Shown here: piece by piece, positions 1 to 12,680 of the stretch | How the letters are laid out: every line of letters starts with the position of its first letter | Position numbering within the stretch: position 1 is the stretch's first letter | Notes under the pieces: generated by a model | Database searches by the model: none | What the model was told of the DNA's origin: nothing | What the model saw: the letters and a program-made list of their open reading frames with translations, nothing else | Source: Wyeomyia smithii | Taxonomy: Eukaryota > Arthropoda > Insecta > Diptera > Culicidae | Direction: 5' to 3' | Length of the DNA: 64,000 nucleotides | Assembly: GCF_029784165.1 (NCBI RefSeq) | Contig: NC_073696.1 | Span: 103,810,665 to 103,874,664 of the forward strand | Program-made: the position numbers and the translations under genes

Positions 1-3000
1 ATTGTTTTAAAATAATGTATTGAACTAAGTTCTGAGAAAAAGTTCAGTTATTCAAATAATTGTTCTTAACTTCCTCAGAAAAAAAAACTGACAGAGTCGA
101 ATTACTACTATTTCCGATTTTTTAAATTGATTTTTTTGTATCTCTATTATGTATAAAAATTGATATTGGTAGCCAACTAGAGGAAGCGTACCGGTTATGG
201 CATGAACCAGTTATGGCCTATGGAGTCCAAATGGGGTAGTGCCATAACTGATACCATTGCGCTTATGCGATATAACCATAACTGGTGCACTTGCTATTAC
301 TGGCTCACCTACCCTGTTCGAAATTGTAAAATATGAAGATTCTTTTCGTTGATAGTTATCGATCTTTAATAATACATACCAGATGACCAATGGAAATTTG
401 TGTAGTCTATTAAAACACCGAGAATTAACCCTCAAAACCGGCTCTAAAACCCTACGTTTATAACACACAACAATTCACTACAAATTTCGAAACTCTGTGG
501 GTCGACCTCTCAAACGCTTAACCATCATCATTAGCGGGCTAATTGATGCTGACGAATGATTCACGAATCGATGTTCTGCATCACGCAGCCGGTAACTCGC
601 GGGTTGTGCTTAAATCGGTTTCTCAACTCAGAAAATCAGCCGACCACTTCTACGACTCCTAGTTCTATTCTAAGCCATCAGCGTCGTCGTGGTTGTGGGC
701 GCGCGCGCACCCGCTACTCATGCCAGTGGCCTGCATTCATGTCATGAATGCAACGTGCGCCCGGGCTGTCACTACGAAACGGCGATCGTATTGCACAACC
801 CTTATTAACATTCTAACGTAATTCTATACTAAATAACCGCATAACTGTTTAGGCCCTTCCTGCATTGTGCAGATAGGTTCCACAGTGTGCATAATATTGT
901 CCAGTGGTGCCTGATTATTGGGGCCAATATAAATGTAGTTTCCGTGCCAGACATGACTACACTCCCGGTCGCTGCGCACGGTGCGAAGGGAAGTCATATA
1001 TTATTGGTGCAATGCCACAGTGACCTACGCCGCGCTTAGGCTTGCCACGAGGAACTGCGTTTTTCAATGGTTGCATGCTAGCGAGAATAACCAACAAGTA
1101 ATGTAGCTTGTAACTGAATCCAAATTCCGCCGGTTCAGAATCGGAAAATCCCTTTCACTTCGGTCGAATCCATCCTTCTTGACCGACAACACGGGCGCAA
1201 CTCGGCATTCCAAGTTGGCGTACAGAAATCCGCACATGCCCGCATCGTTAGAAACCGTCAATAGGAGAGCACCCCTTAAAGATAGCAAAGCGTTTTATCG
1301 TCGTCGTTCCGCATAATTGCCAAGCGTTTGAAGTAATTGCATTCATAAGTCAATTTTCCTTTCAACCGGCTAGCCCACCAGGCGCGTGCATAATGCAACG
1401 GCTTGGGCTACAGTCATAGATCTTACATCCACCCGGCAGCCCTGCTCGTGCCACCCCCGTTCCGGTCTACCATAGTGGATTTCGGTGAATCCGGCACGGT
1501 TTTTGTGCCGTTTCAGTTTCAGCATCGATGACGACCGCGGCAACACATGTCAGCAGTGTATTTAGCACGACGTAAACACAATCTATCTCCCGTCATGATC
1601 GGTACACCTTGACGGGAACGCTTGCTCGGACCGGGTACAAACTTCCAGAAATGCGCGGCCCGCCGCCGCCGCCGTAACAAACGCAATGAATGTGCTTTTG
1701 CGGAACAGTAAAACGGCGGCCGCATGTTGCTTGCAATTACGGCACAGATCGCGCGTGGATGCAACTGAACCTTAAAATCTGTCAAATTGTTCCACACGGT
1801 GACCTTCCTTGATGAGTTGCGCTTGTGTTTTTTGTTCTAAATGTTAGTTAATTTAAACTGCACAGACAGTTATGGTGGGACGATATTTTGTCGTACGCGA
1901 GTACGAGTTCGTCGTATAAACTATAAACTTGCATTATATAACTTATGGTTACACACTTTGATTAAATACAGTGTAAATATTCGACAATGTTAAGCTTAGG
2001 AAGCTTAGGAATTATTACCAGACTTTAATCTTTATTAGCGGCAGTTTTCAAAAAACGTCATGCCTTGCTGCCAACGAGGATTATGAGAACGATAAGTTCA
2101 AGTAGATAGACACCAGTAGGTATGTAACACTACTCAAAAATGACGGCTGGCATGCGTCGGTAATGCCACTTTTCAGCGCACTGTTTACCGCTGCAGTGTT
2201 TTATCCATTTCACGGCTCATTTAGTGGTGTACACCTTCGCTTTGACGCGCCGCTCCCTCTAATATCATTAGTGAAACGATGGGCAAATGATGCTAAAACC
2301 AATTTACATGCGAACTGCATTGAATCGCATGTTTTGCTGGGCACTGCATAAACTCCGATCGACTGCAGTGTAAATGCGGTGATGCTTTTAGTTCATTGCT
2401 GTCTATAGTACTATAGTATCACGTCACTTTAATGGAGGGAGACGTTTTGTTTATATATCATTCAAAAGAAGAATTTAATTCTTAGATTGTATGGTGACTC
2501 GTCTACAAGATTAATCTCTTCTTAGAACGGACAACGTAACTCGACCAAATATTGAGTGACCGTTTATTACTGACATTGTTTTTTTATTCGAACTTTCTAG
2601 GATATCGTAAACAGAAGCTTCTGTTTAGAGTCGGAAAGGAGTCCGACAAACAAATCTGATGCTTCGATGTCACAAATGATACCAGATGATGGATTACAAT
2701 AATCAATATATCGGTGAATAAATAGAACATCGAACAATTTTGTGATACGTTCACATGTTACGTATGAGCATGTACAATTTTCCTTTGCTTTAATCTACAT
2801 GCCTTTAATTCTCAGAAAAATCCCAACTGACTTTTCGCTTTTTTTTGGTAAACATGTAACTTTATCTTTAGAAAAAAAGTTACCTTTAAATCATTCAAAG
2901 TATTGTCCATCGCTAGCTTCCACTTTCTTTTTAGTAGCTACCACCATCTTTTTAGCAGAATTCGAATACCTTCACGATAAAAAAGTTCGTCTTTCGAAGC

Positions 3001-3084
3001 TATCCAATCCACGAACCGCTACATTTTTTCATATCACCAGCTGAGCAGATCTGCTGACCAGCCAGACCACAGAACAAGTACACG
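1..3084. other. Unassigned DNA, no gene supported
   Basis: I see no recognisable gene or mobile element here. Open frames are short (at most 100 codons) and resemble nothing I know. The part from about 1000 to 1800 is richer in GC and CpG than its surroundings and has no open frame worth calling. Around 190-300 the motif CCAGTTATGGC and its reverse complement recur several times, giving a small imperfect inverted repeat with no assigned role. Confidence 0.5.
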
Positions 3085-3222
3085 ATGATCGGACGGCGCT
3101 ATATCTGGAGAATATGGTGGGTGAGGCAACGTTTACTAGAAAAAAAGGAACAAAAACTGCCGATTTTTCATAGGTTTACCTTCACACGAACTGACAGCTC
3201 CACCAGTCAAACTCTAACCGTG

Positions 3223-4060
3223 ATGCCGAAAACTGTGAAGCTACTCTATTTAGTGTTGTTCGCGCTCAAGGAAAGGTACGCCGTCGCGCCGAAAATGGAC
3301 ATCGTACGGCACTTTGTTGACGCCGAATATGCCCGTTCCGGCATCTACAACATCTTGGCACTCCTGGACAACAATCAGCATCAGCATCGAAAGAAATCCC
3401 TGTCCCGCACGGCAGGCGATTCTGAGCGACAAGAAGTTTCAAAGAATGCTGAAGAGGAAGACCGAGGGAAAAGTGGCTACATCGCTGAGTGCGTTTGGCC
3501 GGGAGGTCGGTTCAACCGGCCAAACAGTGAAAAAGTACTTGGCGAACATGGTCATACATGCCAGGAAGCGACAGTCTCGTCGACTGGTCTCAGAGCTGCA
3601 GGCAGTTACGCAGCGGCAGCTGCTGAATGAGATGGTCAAGTCGATTTTCGCGGCTTATCGGTGATAGATGACGATCCCTATCTCACCATGGATGGCAACG
3701 ACTGGCAGGGCACTTTGTATTTTACTTCCACCACTAGCTCCGAGTTAATTTCACACACCTAGTTCCCCAAGAAAGTGCTGCTGTGGCTGACAATCAGCCA
3801 CTCTCCTTTCGCTTCGAACTTGCGTGACCAAGAAAATTTATAGTACGAAGTGGCTGCCGAAAGTTGCGTCGTTCATCAAGAAATACCTTAAGGGCGAAGA
3901 CGCCGTATTCTGGCCGGATCTGACGTAGGCCCACTACTTGAAACGATCGTTTCAAGCGAAGGAGCGGCTAATTATCGATGTGGTACTCAAATCGGTGAAC
4001 CCATCAAACGTAGCATCGAGAATTTCTAGTGTATATTGGGCCGAGCAGATGACGTAGAAG
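3223..4060 (+). pseudogene. Mariner DD37E-type (ITmD37E-like) transposase remnant
   Basis: This is a dead cut-and-paste transposase of the mariner/Tc1 superfamily. Translation starts at the ATG at 3223 (MPKTVKLLYL). A frameshift near 3410-3425 moves it into the frame carrying KRKTEGKVATSL and GQTVKKYLANM, the helix-turn-helix and linker region. A third frame follows from 3661 with IDDDPYLTMDGNDWQGT, which holds the first catalytic Asp at about 3667. The second Asp lies in VFWPDLT at 3917. The Glu lies in the remnant RSIENF at about 4018, after a small deletion that removes part of the usual PQLRP stretch. Spacing between the last two residues fits DD37E once the deletion is allowed for. In-frame stops occur at about 3757, 3926 and 4030. 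Terminal inverted repeats were not found, so the ends are uncertain. ITmD37E elements are known from mosquitoes. Confidence 0.8.
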
Positions 4061-4869
4061 CATAATTAGGCAGTTCCATGACGTTCTTTTTTTTTGGGTT
4101 GATGTAAAGAATCAATTTTTCTTCACCCTGCATGATGATGCGATGAAGAAAACTCTTCCTTTTCTGTCACCGGAGCAGGCAAAAAAACGACGCTTAACGT
4201 CCTTTGGCTTCAAATCATAAGGGAATCTAGTTGTTTGTTTTTGAATCATTTCATACTTGGTACAGAAATACAATTAGACGGAAATGGAGTTTTCGATTTG
4301 TTTTGTGATTTTAGAGCTAAACTGGAAGCGTTACTTCTTGCTACACTACATTCAAGTGGAACTTGAAATCAAGTGGTCCTACAATCAGGAGATTGAAACC
4401 AACTTAAAATTTTTGTTTACGAAAAAATGTTATATAATTTTCAATTGAGTTGTACATCACGTTATTTTAAGCAACTTTTTAAAAGACTACTTTTCTGGTT
4501 AAACTAGAGCAATTTTGCTAGAGGGGACTTTAAAAAAACCGTTTTTGGGCTATTTTTTTAATTCAACTTTGAAAGACGCAACTTTTGTTGGCTAGATTTT
4601 TAAGATATCTTCTACGGTTGAAACGCTATTAACGTTTTAAATTTTGAAAACGCTTTTTTCAAATGTTGATATCTTTAAATCGGACAAATGGGAAAAAATA
4701 AAAAACGCGTTAACTTCAAAATCCGCGTCAATTAAAAAATCTCAAGATTTTAACCATTTCTGCTAAATAATTTAAAAAAAGAATCATTTGTCATTTGGGT
4801 TATTCCACCTGTAAATCGAGCTGAAAATCTAGAAAAAAATATAAAAAGGTTAGGACAAAACAATGAATA
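4061..4869. other. AT-rich unassigned DNA
   Basis: No gene or repeat boundary is supported. The sequence is AT-rich with A and T runs. It probably includes flanking parts of the mariner remnant and of the MITE-like repeat that follows, but I cannot place the ends. Confidence 0.4.
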
Positions 4870-5289
4870 TTCAGTGAAAGGGTTTAGTAAACTCATCGGA
4901 CACTCGGAATAAATGAATTGAAAATGCAAAACCATTAAAAACAACGGCAGTTTCACTCTCACTCTCCTAAAACTGATATTGAGTGTCACCCAAGTCAAAC
5001 CTCAATGAAAATCATGTCAGTGAAATAAATGATATGACTTAATTATTATCGAGATCATGTGATCTGGGCCAATCTATTGCATAAAGTCGATGAAGTATCA
5101 ATCGCTAAAGTATAGTAAAGTAACACAGCGTGTGCGAAATCACAGTAACGCTGCCTGTCAATCTAAACACTGTCAACTGAGTGGAGCTGAATAAATTTTC
5201 ATTTTCTTTTGTGCTAAAACTGATATCCGCAGTTTTCAGTTTCAACTGAGAATCGATCACTGACAGTGAAATATTGCAACCCTGGTTAG
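4870..5289. repeat. MITE-like interspersed repeat, copy 1
   Basis: About 160 bp here (4930-5095) match 29745-29905 closely, including TTTCACTCTCACTCTC, ATTGAGTGTCACCC and GAAAATCATGTCAGTGA. The right end, TTGCAACCCTGG near 5275-5287, is roughly the inverse of the left end of the second copy (CAGTGTTGCGAAATTTC near 29711). That suggests a non-autonomous DNA element with inverted ends. It has no coding capacity. The left boundary is a guess. Confidence 0.5.
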
Positions 5290-5989
5290 GACCACCCATG
5301 TTTTCACTTCAATTCAAATGTAGATCTACTTATAAGAAGCAAGCTGCTTCCGGGTTTGGCATGGTCCGGTACGTTTTTTCAATCAAAGCAGCATTTCTGT
5401 AATCTTTTTTCAACTCTCGATGCGCTTTAGTCGCTGTTTTCTTTGAATGAAATGAGAAAAAAAAACTTAACGCATGGCACAACATAACATTTTCAAACAA
5501 CTTGCCAAAATAAAATCACTGGAGCTTGATTCATCACGTTTTAGATATATTAAAATATATCTTAAACCCTGTCCTACAGGACGTAGCTGAACAGTGCGGA
5601 ACCGGCGAATATCACTTGAAAGGAATTCGAAGAGAAGAATTTCTTCTTCCCTTCTTCAACGGATACTGAATGTAATTGCTTGCAATCCAGTATCTTTACA
5701 TTTTGCATGATGAGGTTTGTAAAAAAAGCCCACCCCGTGACGCAAAATGTTGTCGACAGTGAGATTTTCCCGGCAACCAAACCGTCGATTTCTACATTCT
5801 TGGCAGAGATGTACATGCGATACCTTCTCGTGAAAATCTCATAGCTAAAAATCGTGTTTGCTTGCTTCAAGCTACCAAGCTACTCACGGCAACTCACAGT
5901 TTGTTTGGCCTCAACTTATTGATTTCGGTTACGTCCCGACACTGTTTTGCCAAGTCTATGCCAATTTGATTTGATTCAATGGCTTGCTG
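5290..5989. other. Unassigned DNA with one dispersed repeat segment
   Basis: The stretch 5360-5455 (AACTCTCGATGCGCTTTAG and neighbours) has a diverged relative at about 39525-39615, so at least this part is repetitive. The open frame on the minus strand at 5574-5870 has no recognisable motif and I do not call it a gene. Confidence 0.4.
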
Positions 5990-6205
5990 ATCTCCCAGAT
6001 GGTCTCGAGGCAATGCTGGCCTAACAAGCCAGTTGTCGTAGGTTCGAGTCTTGGCTCGGGAGAGACTGTTAGTGTCAGTAGGATCGTAGCGCTAGCCCCG
6101 CAATTGTCCTGTACACTAAACAGTCGGCTGCGAAGTCTGTGCATAAATAAACAGAAGGTCAAGTTCCGAATCGGATTGTAGCACCAAGCCTTTCGAGGCA
6201 TCTGG
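5990..6205 (+). mobile_element. tRNA-derived SINE, copy 1
   Basis: A short retroposon with a tRNA-like head. The RNA polymerase III B box GGTTCGAGTCT is at 6041-6051. An A-box-like TGGTCTCGAGG lies at 6000-6010, about 40 bp upstream, the normal spacing in a tRNA. A unique body follows (GTTAGTGTCAGTAGGATCGT and onward) to about 6190. A second copy on the minus strand at 45277-45478 is close to 88% identical by eye over about 190 bp. The open frames on either strand of both copies (for example 5956-6201) are chance reading of the SINE and not genes. I believe this is a mosquito SINE family but cannot name it with certainty. Confidence 0.8.
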
Positions 6206-9200
6206 GTAAGTTTTCACCCGTATTTAGTATAAAGGTACAGGAAAGGGTACCGAGGAAGTCAGGAGGGAGCTAATGGGAGAGATTTCAATATATTCTCCGA
6301 TCGTTTCAACTCCCTGTAATAATTCCACCTGCAGCATGTTACCTATTTTTGCGGGAGCGTTTGTCTACCGCACGCAAGCGATGAATATGCGTATATGGGG
6401 GCAATTTTTCGAAATAAGATGGGTCAAGTAAAAAAAGAAAATAGTATTGAGGAAAAACTGGAAATTTAACGGAAAATTTGTTTTTATCTGAAAAAAAAAT
6501 TACGCATTCATCAAGAATTTTAAGCTCAAAACCCCTAAAAAGAAGTTTAACTTGAATAAGGTTCAGAAGTGTCTTTTAACTATTTCTAGCAGTACTTTGT
6601 ACGTTAACTTAAAAATAGATGATACTGAACGGCTCTAAAAATTCATCGAATAATAATCGACCGTGACTCATTACACAGCTAATAAGGTGTGTGGTTGAGA
6701 TTAGTTCTAAGAAGACTAAGATGCTTAATTCACTGAGTCGGCATCAGATTGGATTAGATTTAATAGAAAGAGATAATCAGCATCAAGAACTTATGATTAC
6801 ATCTATCGATTTCTGTCAACAGCACACTGCTACGTGCCCAAGCTCTTGTTTAATAAACTTCCCTGACAACGAGTATTTCTATATGCTACATTCTGTAAGC
6901 TAGATCCCACAACCAGACGAGTCCTACGAGAAAAAGGACACCCAACGATGAATAATTACTACCCCGTTTTTGCATTGTTTAACAGTTTAAATAGGTCATG
7001 CTGCGATTGCTGCACGTCCACCATAAACGAACCTTCACTGACCAAGTATACTGGATCGATTAGAAGGAGCGCAACAGAGCACAAAAAACCCTCATACAAC
7101 GCTAAACCGAAGCAGTAGTGGCTGATGCTGATCCTGCTACCACTGCAGCAGCATTGGCCGCCGAAGGAAAAACCCACTCCTATCGCCACCGCTGCTGGTA
7201 TCGATTTCTGCTATCCGCACACTTTTAGCGCGAAAGATAAATTGCTCTTGAAAGTGCATAAATAATCTGTGAATAATATTTAATTTGTTGCCTTATTGCA
7301 TACTAACCTTATTATTAAGATCCAATTACAAAACCCCGTCCGATCTGTTCTGCAGCCCGTAATACCGGTGTCTTCGGCTAGCTGGCGCATAAAACACAAC
7401 GCAGAACATCGCCGATTGGTGATGAAGAATGGGATACGGCAGAGAGGTAAACAAGTCGTTCCACATAGATCACTTTTCACGGGGATGTCTGATCAACGCC
7501 ACGTAATGTTATCGAAAAACAGATAGCCTAGCATCGGTGCGGAGGTATGAAGTTATATGGAAACATTTATTATAGCAACGGTTGGTGCTTAATATTATTT
7601 AACGGGACTTTGATTAAGCTTGGCGATGTGTACTTTGCTAATTTGTTGGTTTAACAGAAATCATGCGGCGTATGATTATTGATTCGTTGGAGCGTAAGGA
7701 TTCCAGCTTCTTTAATCATGTTTAATAAGAGTTTTCTGCAAATCCAATATACTGAATTAAGAATAACCAAAGTAAGAAATCTACGAAGGTTAAAGAAATA
7801 GTTCTCTAACTAAACACACAGAATTGATATTTTCCTCCTATCTTGTGTCATATAGATCGCAATTTCACTCGACTGACGAGAAAAAAAAGTATTTCCAACG
7901 TTGCAAATGGTGGCCAGAAACTGTCTGTGTAAATTTTCTTAAGTCTCTAAAAACACCATGTGCAACGTAATGTCGGGCAATTCAATAAGTTATAAGTCTA
8001 ACAATACTAAAAATACAGTTTCCACTTGATAATAAACACGAAACTCGAAAAACATTTGCGTCAAAATCCTTAACAGCTGAAAGTAAGAATACAAAATCTA
8101 TGCTTTCCACAGCAGTTAGGTAGCCATATTTGCAACTGTAAAAAACTGGTCTATCAGTTCAGAACTGTTGTCGTGATTCTAATCTGATACAGTACGAGCC
8201 TACATCAGCGGGAAAAAAGGCTGTTAGTGAACGGGCGTAATAACAGGTTCTACACACTCCAATTGAATGCAAAAATGGAACACTGCATTAAACTGGACGA
8301 AAATTATTCCTATAAACCGTTTTCCTAAAGGCACTATCATCAAAAGCATTCCCGGCGTACGCACTTTATATGTAAATAAGAGCAGTGCGCTGAACAATGA
8401 TAGCTTTGAGAACGATTTCAAGTAAACGATGAATTACTTAATGCCTAATTAATTTTCCCTCATCTTTGTCTTCTTGCAGGTATGCGAGCCGTTTTCATCT
8501 CTAGGCCTTTTGTTGTATTACACGAACGCGCCTCTCGTGTAACGCCCTTAAGGTCATTCGTAGCGTAAGGTCCTTCTTCTAGCGTCATGAGCCATAAACG
8601 TTTCAACACGCTGCCGTAGCTGCCGACTACCGCAGCACCGTCATCATCGTCATCGTCATCATCATCAGCACATCGTCGGCGGTTTGTGTTGACAAAGCGT
8701 TCCCTTATATTGGTCGTCGTGCCATTTCGCGCATCGCGATAATTTACTGCAAATTGTAATTGCAGGGAGGTAAAGTAAACAATCATTCATCATCCGTACT
8801 TCGCGACTGCCTCGTTAGAATCACCCCACTCCTCAGCCCGTTTCCCAGCTGCGATCTCCCTCGTAGCCCTGGCCAGTGACCTAAACGGCACATGCATTCG
8901 CACATAATCTCGGTGCGGGGAAGATCAACACGCCCTGTGCACTTAATCATCAGCGTGCAGAAAGAACCCTTCCTCGCAGTTGCAATGCTTCAAAAATTCC
9001 CCTTCCGAACCAACTCGGCTTTGAACTGCTCCCGCATTTGTTACGAAAAAGGGGGTCATCTCGGAAAGTCACTTATCAAGTCAGTAACCTTACACCACCC
9101 CAACCAGCGTAGCGTGAATTGCTTAGTATCATGGAAAATTTCACCACGGTTTCGATGGGCGTACGCCGGAGTCCTCCCAGCAACAAAAACCATCGATTGT

Positions 9201-11284
9201 CGGTTGCACCTACCTACCAGGATAGTGAACGAGGAGAAAATCCCTCAATCATCTTAATTAAGTTACTCTGCGCGGGTCAATAATGCCAATCGCTAAGATA
9301 ATTACCTTCGTAGATTGCATTCGGCGATAAAAATCTAATAAAAGGTGTTTCGTGAAGAACTCCAACGCGTTCGGCATAGGTCTGCCCACAAGCGACGGTA
9401 AAATAGGCGTTTCAAACCGAATCGAGCCGACTGTGTTTTTTCCTACCCCCAAGCACAATAGATGCTGAATCACAACCACCACGAATCGAAAATTGGTGGT
9501 ATTATGCGATTTATTCCTATTTGCATACTGTTGATTGACTAAAATGAATTCATAGTTGTCAACAACGTATGTGAACAAAAACCAATAAAATAAAATATCT
9601 GAGAATATTTTAAATTATAATGAACAGTGATGGCGCATAGTTCTTACCAGTAGTCCTATGTTTCGACATTTTCACGATACAATCTCAGATTTTGTACTGT
9701 CCTGTGCAATATCGGAGGTGATCGGTAGTCTGCATTCCCAACCACGAGCCCTTTTTGGCCTTTCGAGTATATCTCTTAATCTGCAGCCTTGCCGCCAACA
9801 ACGCCAGGCTAGCCTGTGCTGGTAATAAAGCGGAGAAATATATAAAATTCAATGGGAAAGTGCTACCGGAGAATTGCAGCCGCAATTTATGGATCTGAGA
9901 TTTAATCTTTGACCACTGACGTAACCGACGGTGGGCAATTCGCGCACGATGGGTGCATAATGTAGTACGTGTTTACTGTCATAGGACCCACAGGCACGAC
10001 GTATCTCTCCCAACGCTAAGCGATGTCGATTGACCACTGTGTAACCGTGTGATTCAGAGCGAACTTAACTAATGCTTATTCACGCTTCAGAACGAATTCT
10101 AAATGCGCTGCCGCTTGTCATTTCTGCATTATGACAATTGACCAATTACCATATTTTACCTCATCTGGGCAGAAATACCTGTAAATTTGAAAGAAAAAAA
10201 ATAAATGCGATTCAATTTGGTATTGTTCATGTCATTTTTGCATCAAATACTTTGATTATTCTAAATCAAATTAATAATGTTCTTCGTCCGGTCCTGCTAA
10301 GATCTTGATGAACAATAGGCTCAACTAAAAATTCAAATGGCTTGCATCGTTTGAACTATTTAGCGGTTAAATTCTTGACAGTCTATAAAAAAGGTTGGAC
10401 CTTTGAGGAATCTTATTGCATTATGCGACATGCTGAAATGCGATATTGGAAAATTCAAGTCATTTCAGACTATATAAAATTAAGCTCTCAATACCCTCCT
10501 GAAAAACTGCACATTGTATGATATTTCAAATAAACTACGGTATTATAGGAGCTCTTTCAAATTCCACGATCTCTAGAATTTTCACTTATTTTAAAAATAA
10601 TAACAAAATATTCTCCCTTTTGTAACAAAATTTGTTACTTGAAAAGAAATAACATTCTTCCACAGTCAAGTAACAACACATATCCTGCACCTGTTGTAAT
10701 ATCATGACTATCCAATAATGGCCGTTACAGTTTTTACTTGTTACTTCAAAAGCAACAACGAAAAATTATTTTATTCGATCAGAAATTACTCTAAACAGGT
10801 AAAAATTAAAAATTGAGAAAAAGTGCATTTTTGGCAAATGAAAAGATCACGTAGTCGGAGGGTGAGGGGGACGGGGAGGGGGTTGACCAAAAGACCACGA
10901 ATGACCACGGAAGGGTGAGTGATCAAAATATGGCCACGTGGTTTAGAAATGTCCTCCAACCATATGATGGATAATAATCACCAATATGTTGTTGGATAGA
11001 TAAAATGTTGGACAATTTAATACGCTAGGACAAATTTACGCAATCAATGAAACACCAATTAGATGTCTCGAAGGTAAAGGTTTTTCGAAAAGTTAGAAAC
11101 AACCCTTTTTCTAGAAACAATTTCTAAACCTGCTGTTAGAGTGTATTAAAAACTGATGTCTTGAAAGAAAGCATACTGGTAGAAGCAACAGTACCGTACA
11201 GTATATGTGGATCAGAGCGCCGCTGGTTTCTCACCGTCTATCATTGCAGCGGTACACGACTTCTGTTCTACTCATCATCATCAT
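6206..11284. other. Long unassigned stretch, no gene supported
   Basis: Nothing here reads as a known protein or repeat family. A short ATC/ATG trinucleotide run at about 8640-8670 produces an Asp run in a minus-strand frame (8460-8786). The frame at 8892-9257 (121 codons) and others have no recognisable motifs. The stretch 10855-10920 is purine-rich and G-rich (GGGTGAGGGGGACGGGG). This may be low-copy intergenic or intronic DNA. Confidence 0.4.
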
Positions 11285-11560
11285 AACTTAGAGTAACTAA
11301 AACTTTTCGAACCAATAAATCTAAACGTTATTCCACTGGAGCTGCTCTTCTGGACATAGAAAAGGCATTCGACAGTATTTGGCATAAACGTTTTGGAGCT
11401 AAAATGTCCAATTTAAAAAAAAAAACCCAGTTCTAAATGAGACAAAGTTACTTAGCCGACCGCCCTCTTCAGGTCAACTGCTTAAATGGTAAATCTGATA
11501 GATTGCCTGCCTATAAAAGCTGGTGTCCCTCAAGGAAGAATCTTTAGTTTCAACCCCCAC
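11285..11560 (+). pseudogene. Jockey-clade reverse transcriptase fragment
   Basis: A decayed piece of a non-LTR retrotransposon. The translated motifs are TGAALLDIEKAFDSIWH (reverse transcriptase motif with the first catalytic Asp), a frame change, then YLADRPLQVNCLNGKSD and IKAGVPQGRIFS, matching the order seen in Jockey-clade enzymes. An A run and frameshift near 11415-11430 and several stops break it. The YADD box is not found downstream. Only about 90 codons survive, so the clade call rests on these motifs alone. Confidence 0.65.
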
Positions 11561-12320
11561 GAGCATTTGACATTTGTTTTACAATATTAGGGTACATCAT
11601 TACTGTTCAATAGAGTGCCAATAGATTGTATGGAAAAAATTCCATCGACAATCCATCCATTTCTAAAACATTTGGCATAACAGAATTTCTTTCGTTATCT
11701 ACAATTTTATGTTTTTTTCATCGAACAAAAAAATTACTTTGAGGCACGACTTCCGGATGTCCAATTGCAAAGGCTAAGTTAATCTTTTAGAATTCTCCAT
11801 ACGTGCGGAGAAAACAAAGACCGCCTGAATTTAAGTCTGTTACTAGATAGATTTTATTAAACAAATTCTATTGAAACTCCGGAGAGAAAATTTCTTTTAC
11901 ATTTCCCCTCTGTCTAGCTTTTTATTTCATGGCTTCGAAAACTTTATCGCTATTCTTTTTTTGTTGCCAACTCATTTTGCTGCCATGCAGTCGTCGTTGT
12001 TTCTCTCGACGAAAACAAGGTGTCTAGTATCAGTACTTTACAGAAGGTTGCAAAATGTCTATATGTGGGAATAGAAGTTTGTGAATATACTTCTGAGAAC
12101 AAGGCTGCTGTACGATTGAGCTGGAACTTTGCATAGAGACTTTTTTCAAGAAGACAAAACTTTAGTTCCATTATATAGTTGATTTGAATATTGTTGCTGA
12201 ATTTCTGAACCCATGACTGAACCGAGTAACGAACTGAACTGCAACTCAACCCGGATTGAGCATGAGTGATGTGAGTGCGCCAAACCACTGTTTTTCTAAT
12301 GTCGTTTTGTAACATGACGG
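11561..12320. other. Unassigned DNA
   Basis: No supported gene. The two opposed open frames at 11871-12074 (plus) and 11950-12315 (minus) have no recognisable motifs. The segment lies between the Jockey scrap and the TA-flanked element that begins at 12323 and may hold more decayed retroelement sequence. Confidence 0.35.
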
Positions 12321-12680
12321 TACAGTGATCACCCGATTATATCACACCCTGGTGATTTTTGGCGTGATAAAATAGGGAAAGTGATAAAATCGGGAAATTT
12401 TTAAAATTTTTTTTTTTTTTTATTGGAGATGTTAAATCAATAACTAAATACGTAAAATCAGTGATTTTCATTTTTTTGGAAAATTTATCTGTGCAAACAT
12501 ATGAAAAGAGCGGTAGTTGTTTTTTTATAAATCAATATATCTGAATAATGACAAAAGATAGAGAAAAGTTGTCAAGGGATGAATTTGAGAAAACTGTCTG
12601 AGCTTTTATAAAAAATATTTGAAAAATTCAATTTGAGATCTTGTACTGAAAAAAAAATTTCAAAAACAAAAAGTGACTAT

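Noticed and set aside
5956..6201. Open frames over the SINE (also 5984-6181 and 45279-45599)
   Set aside because: They read through both strands of a tRNA-derived SINE; similarity between them is due to the repeat.
8460..8786. 108-codon minus-strand frame with nine Asp in a row
   Set aside because: The Asp run is a trinucleotide microsatellite and the rest shows no domain.
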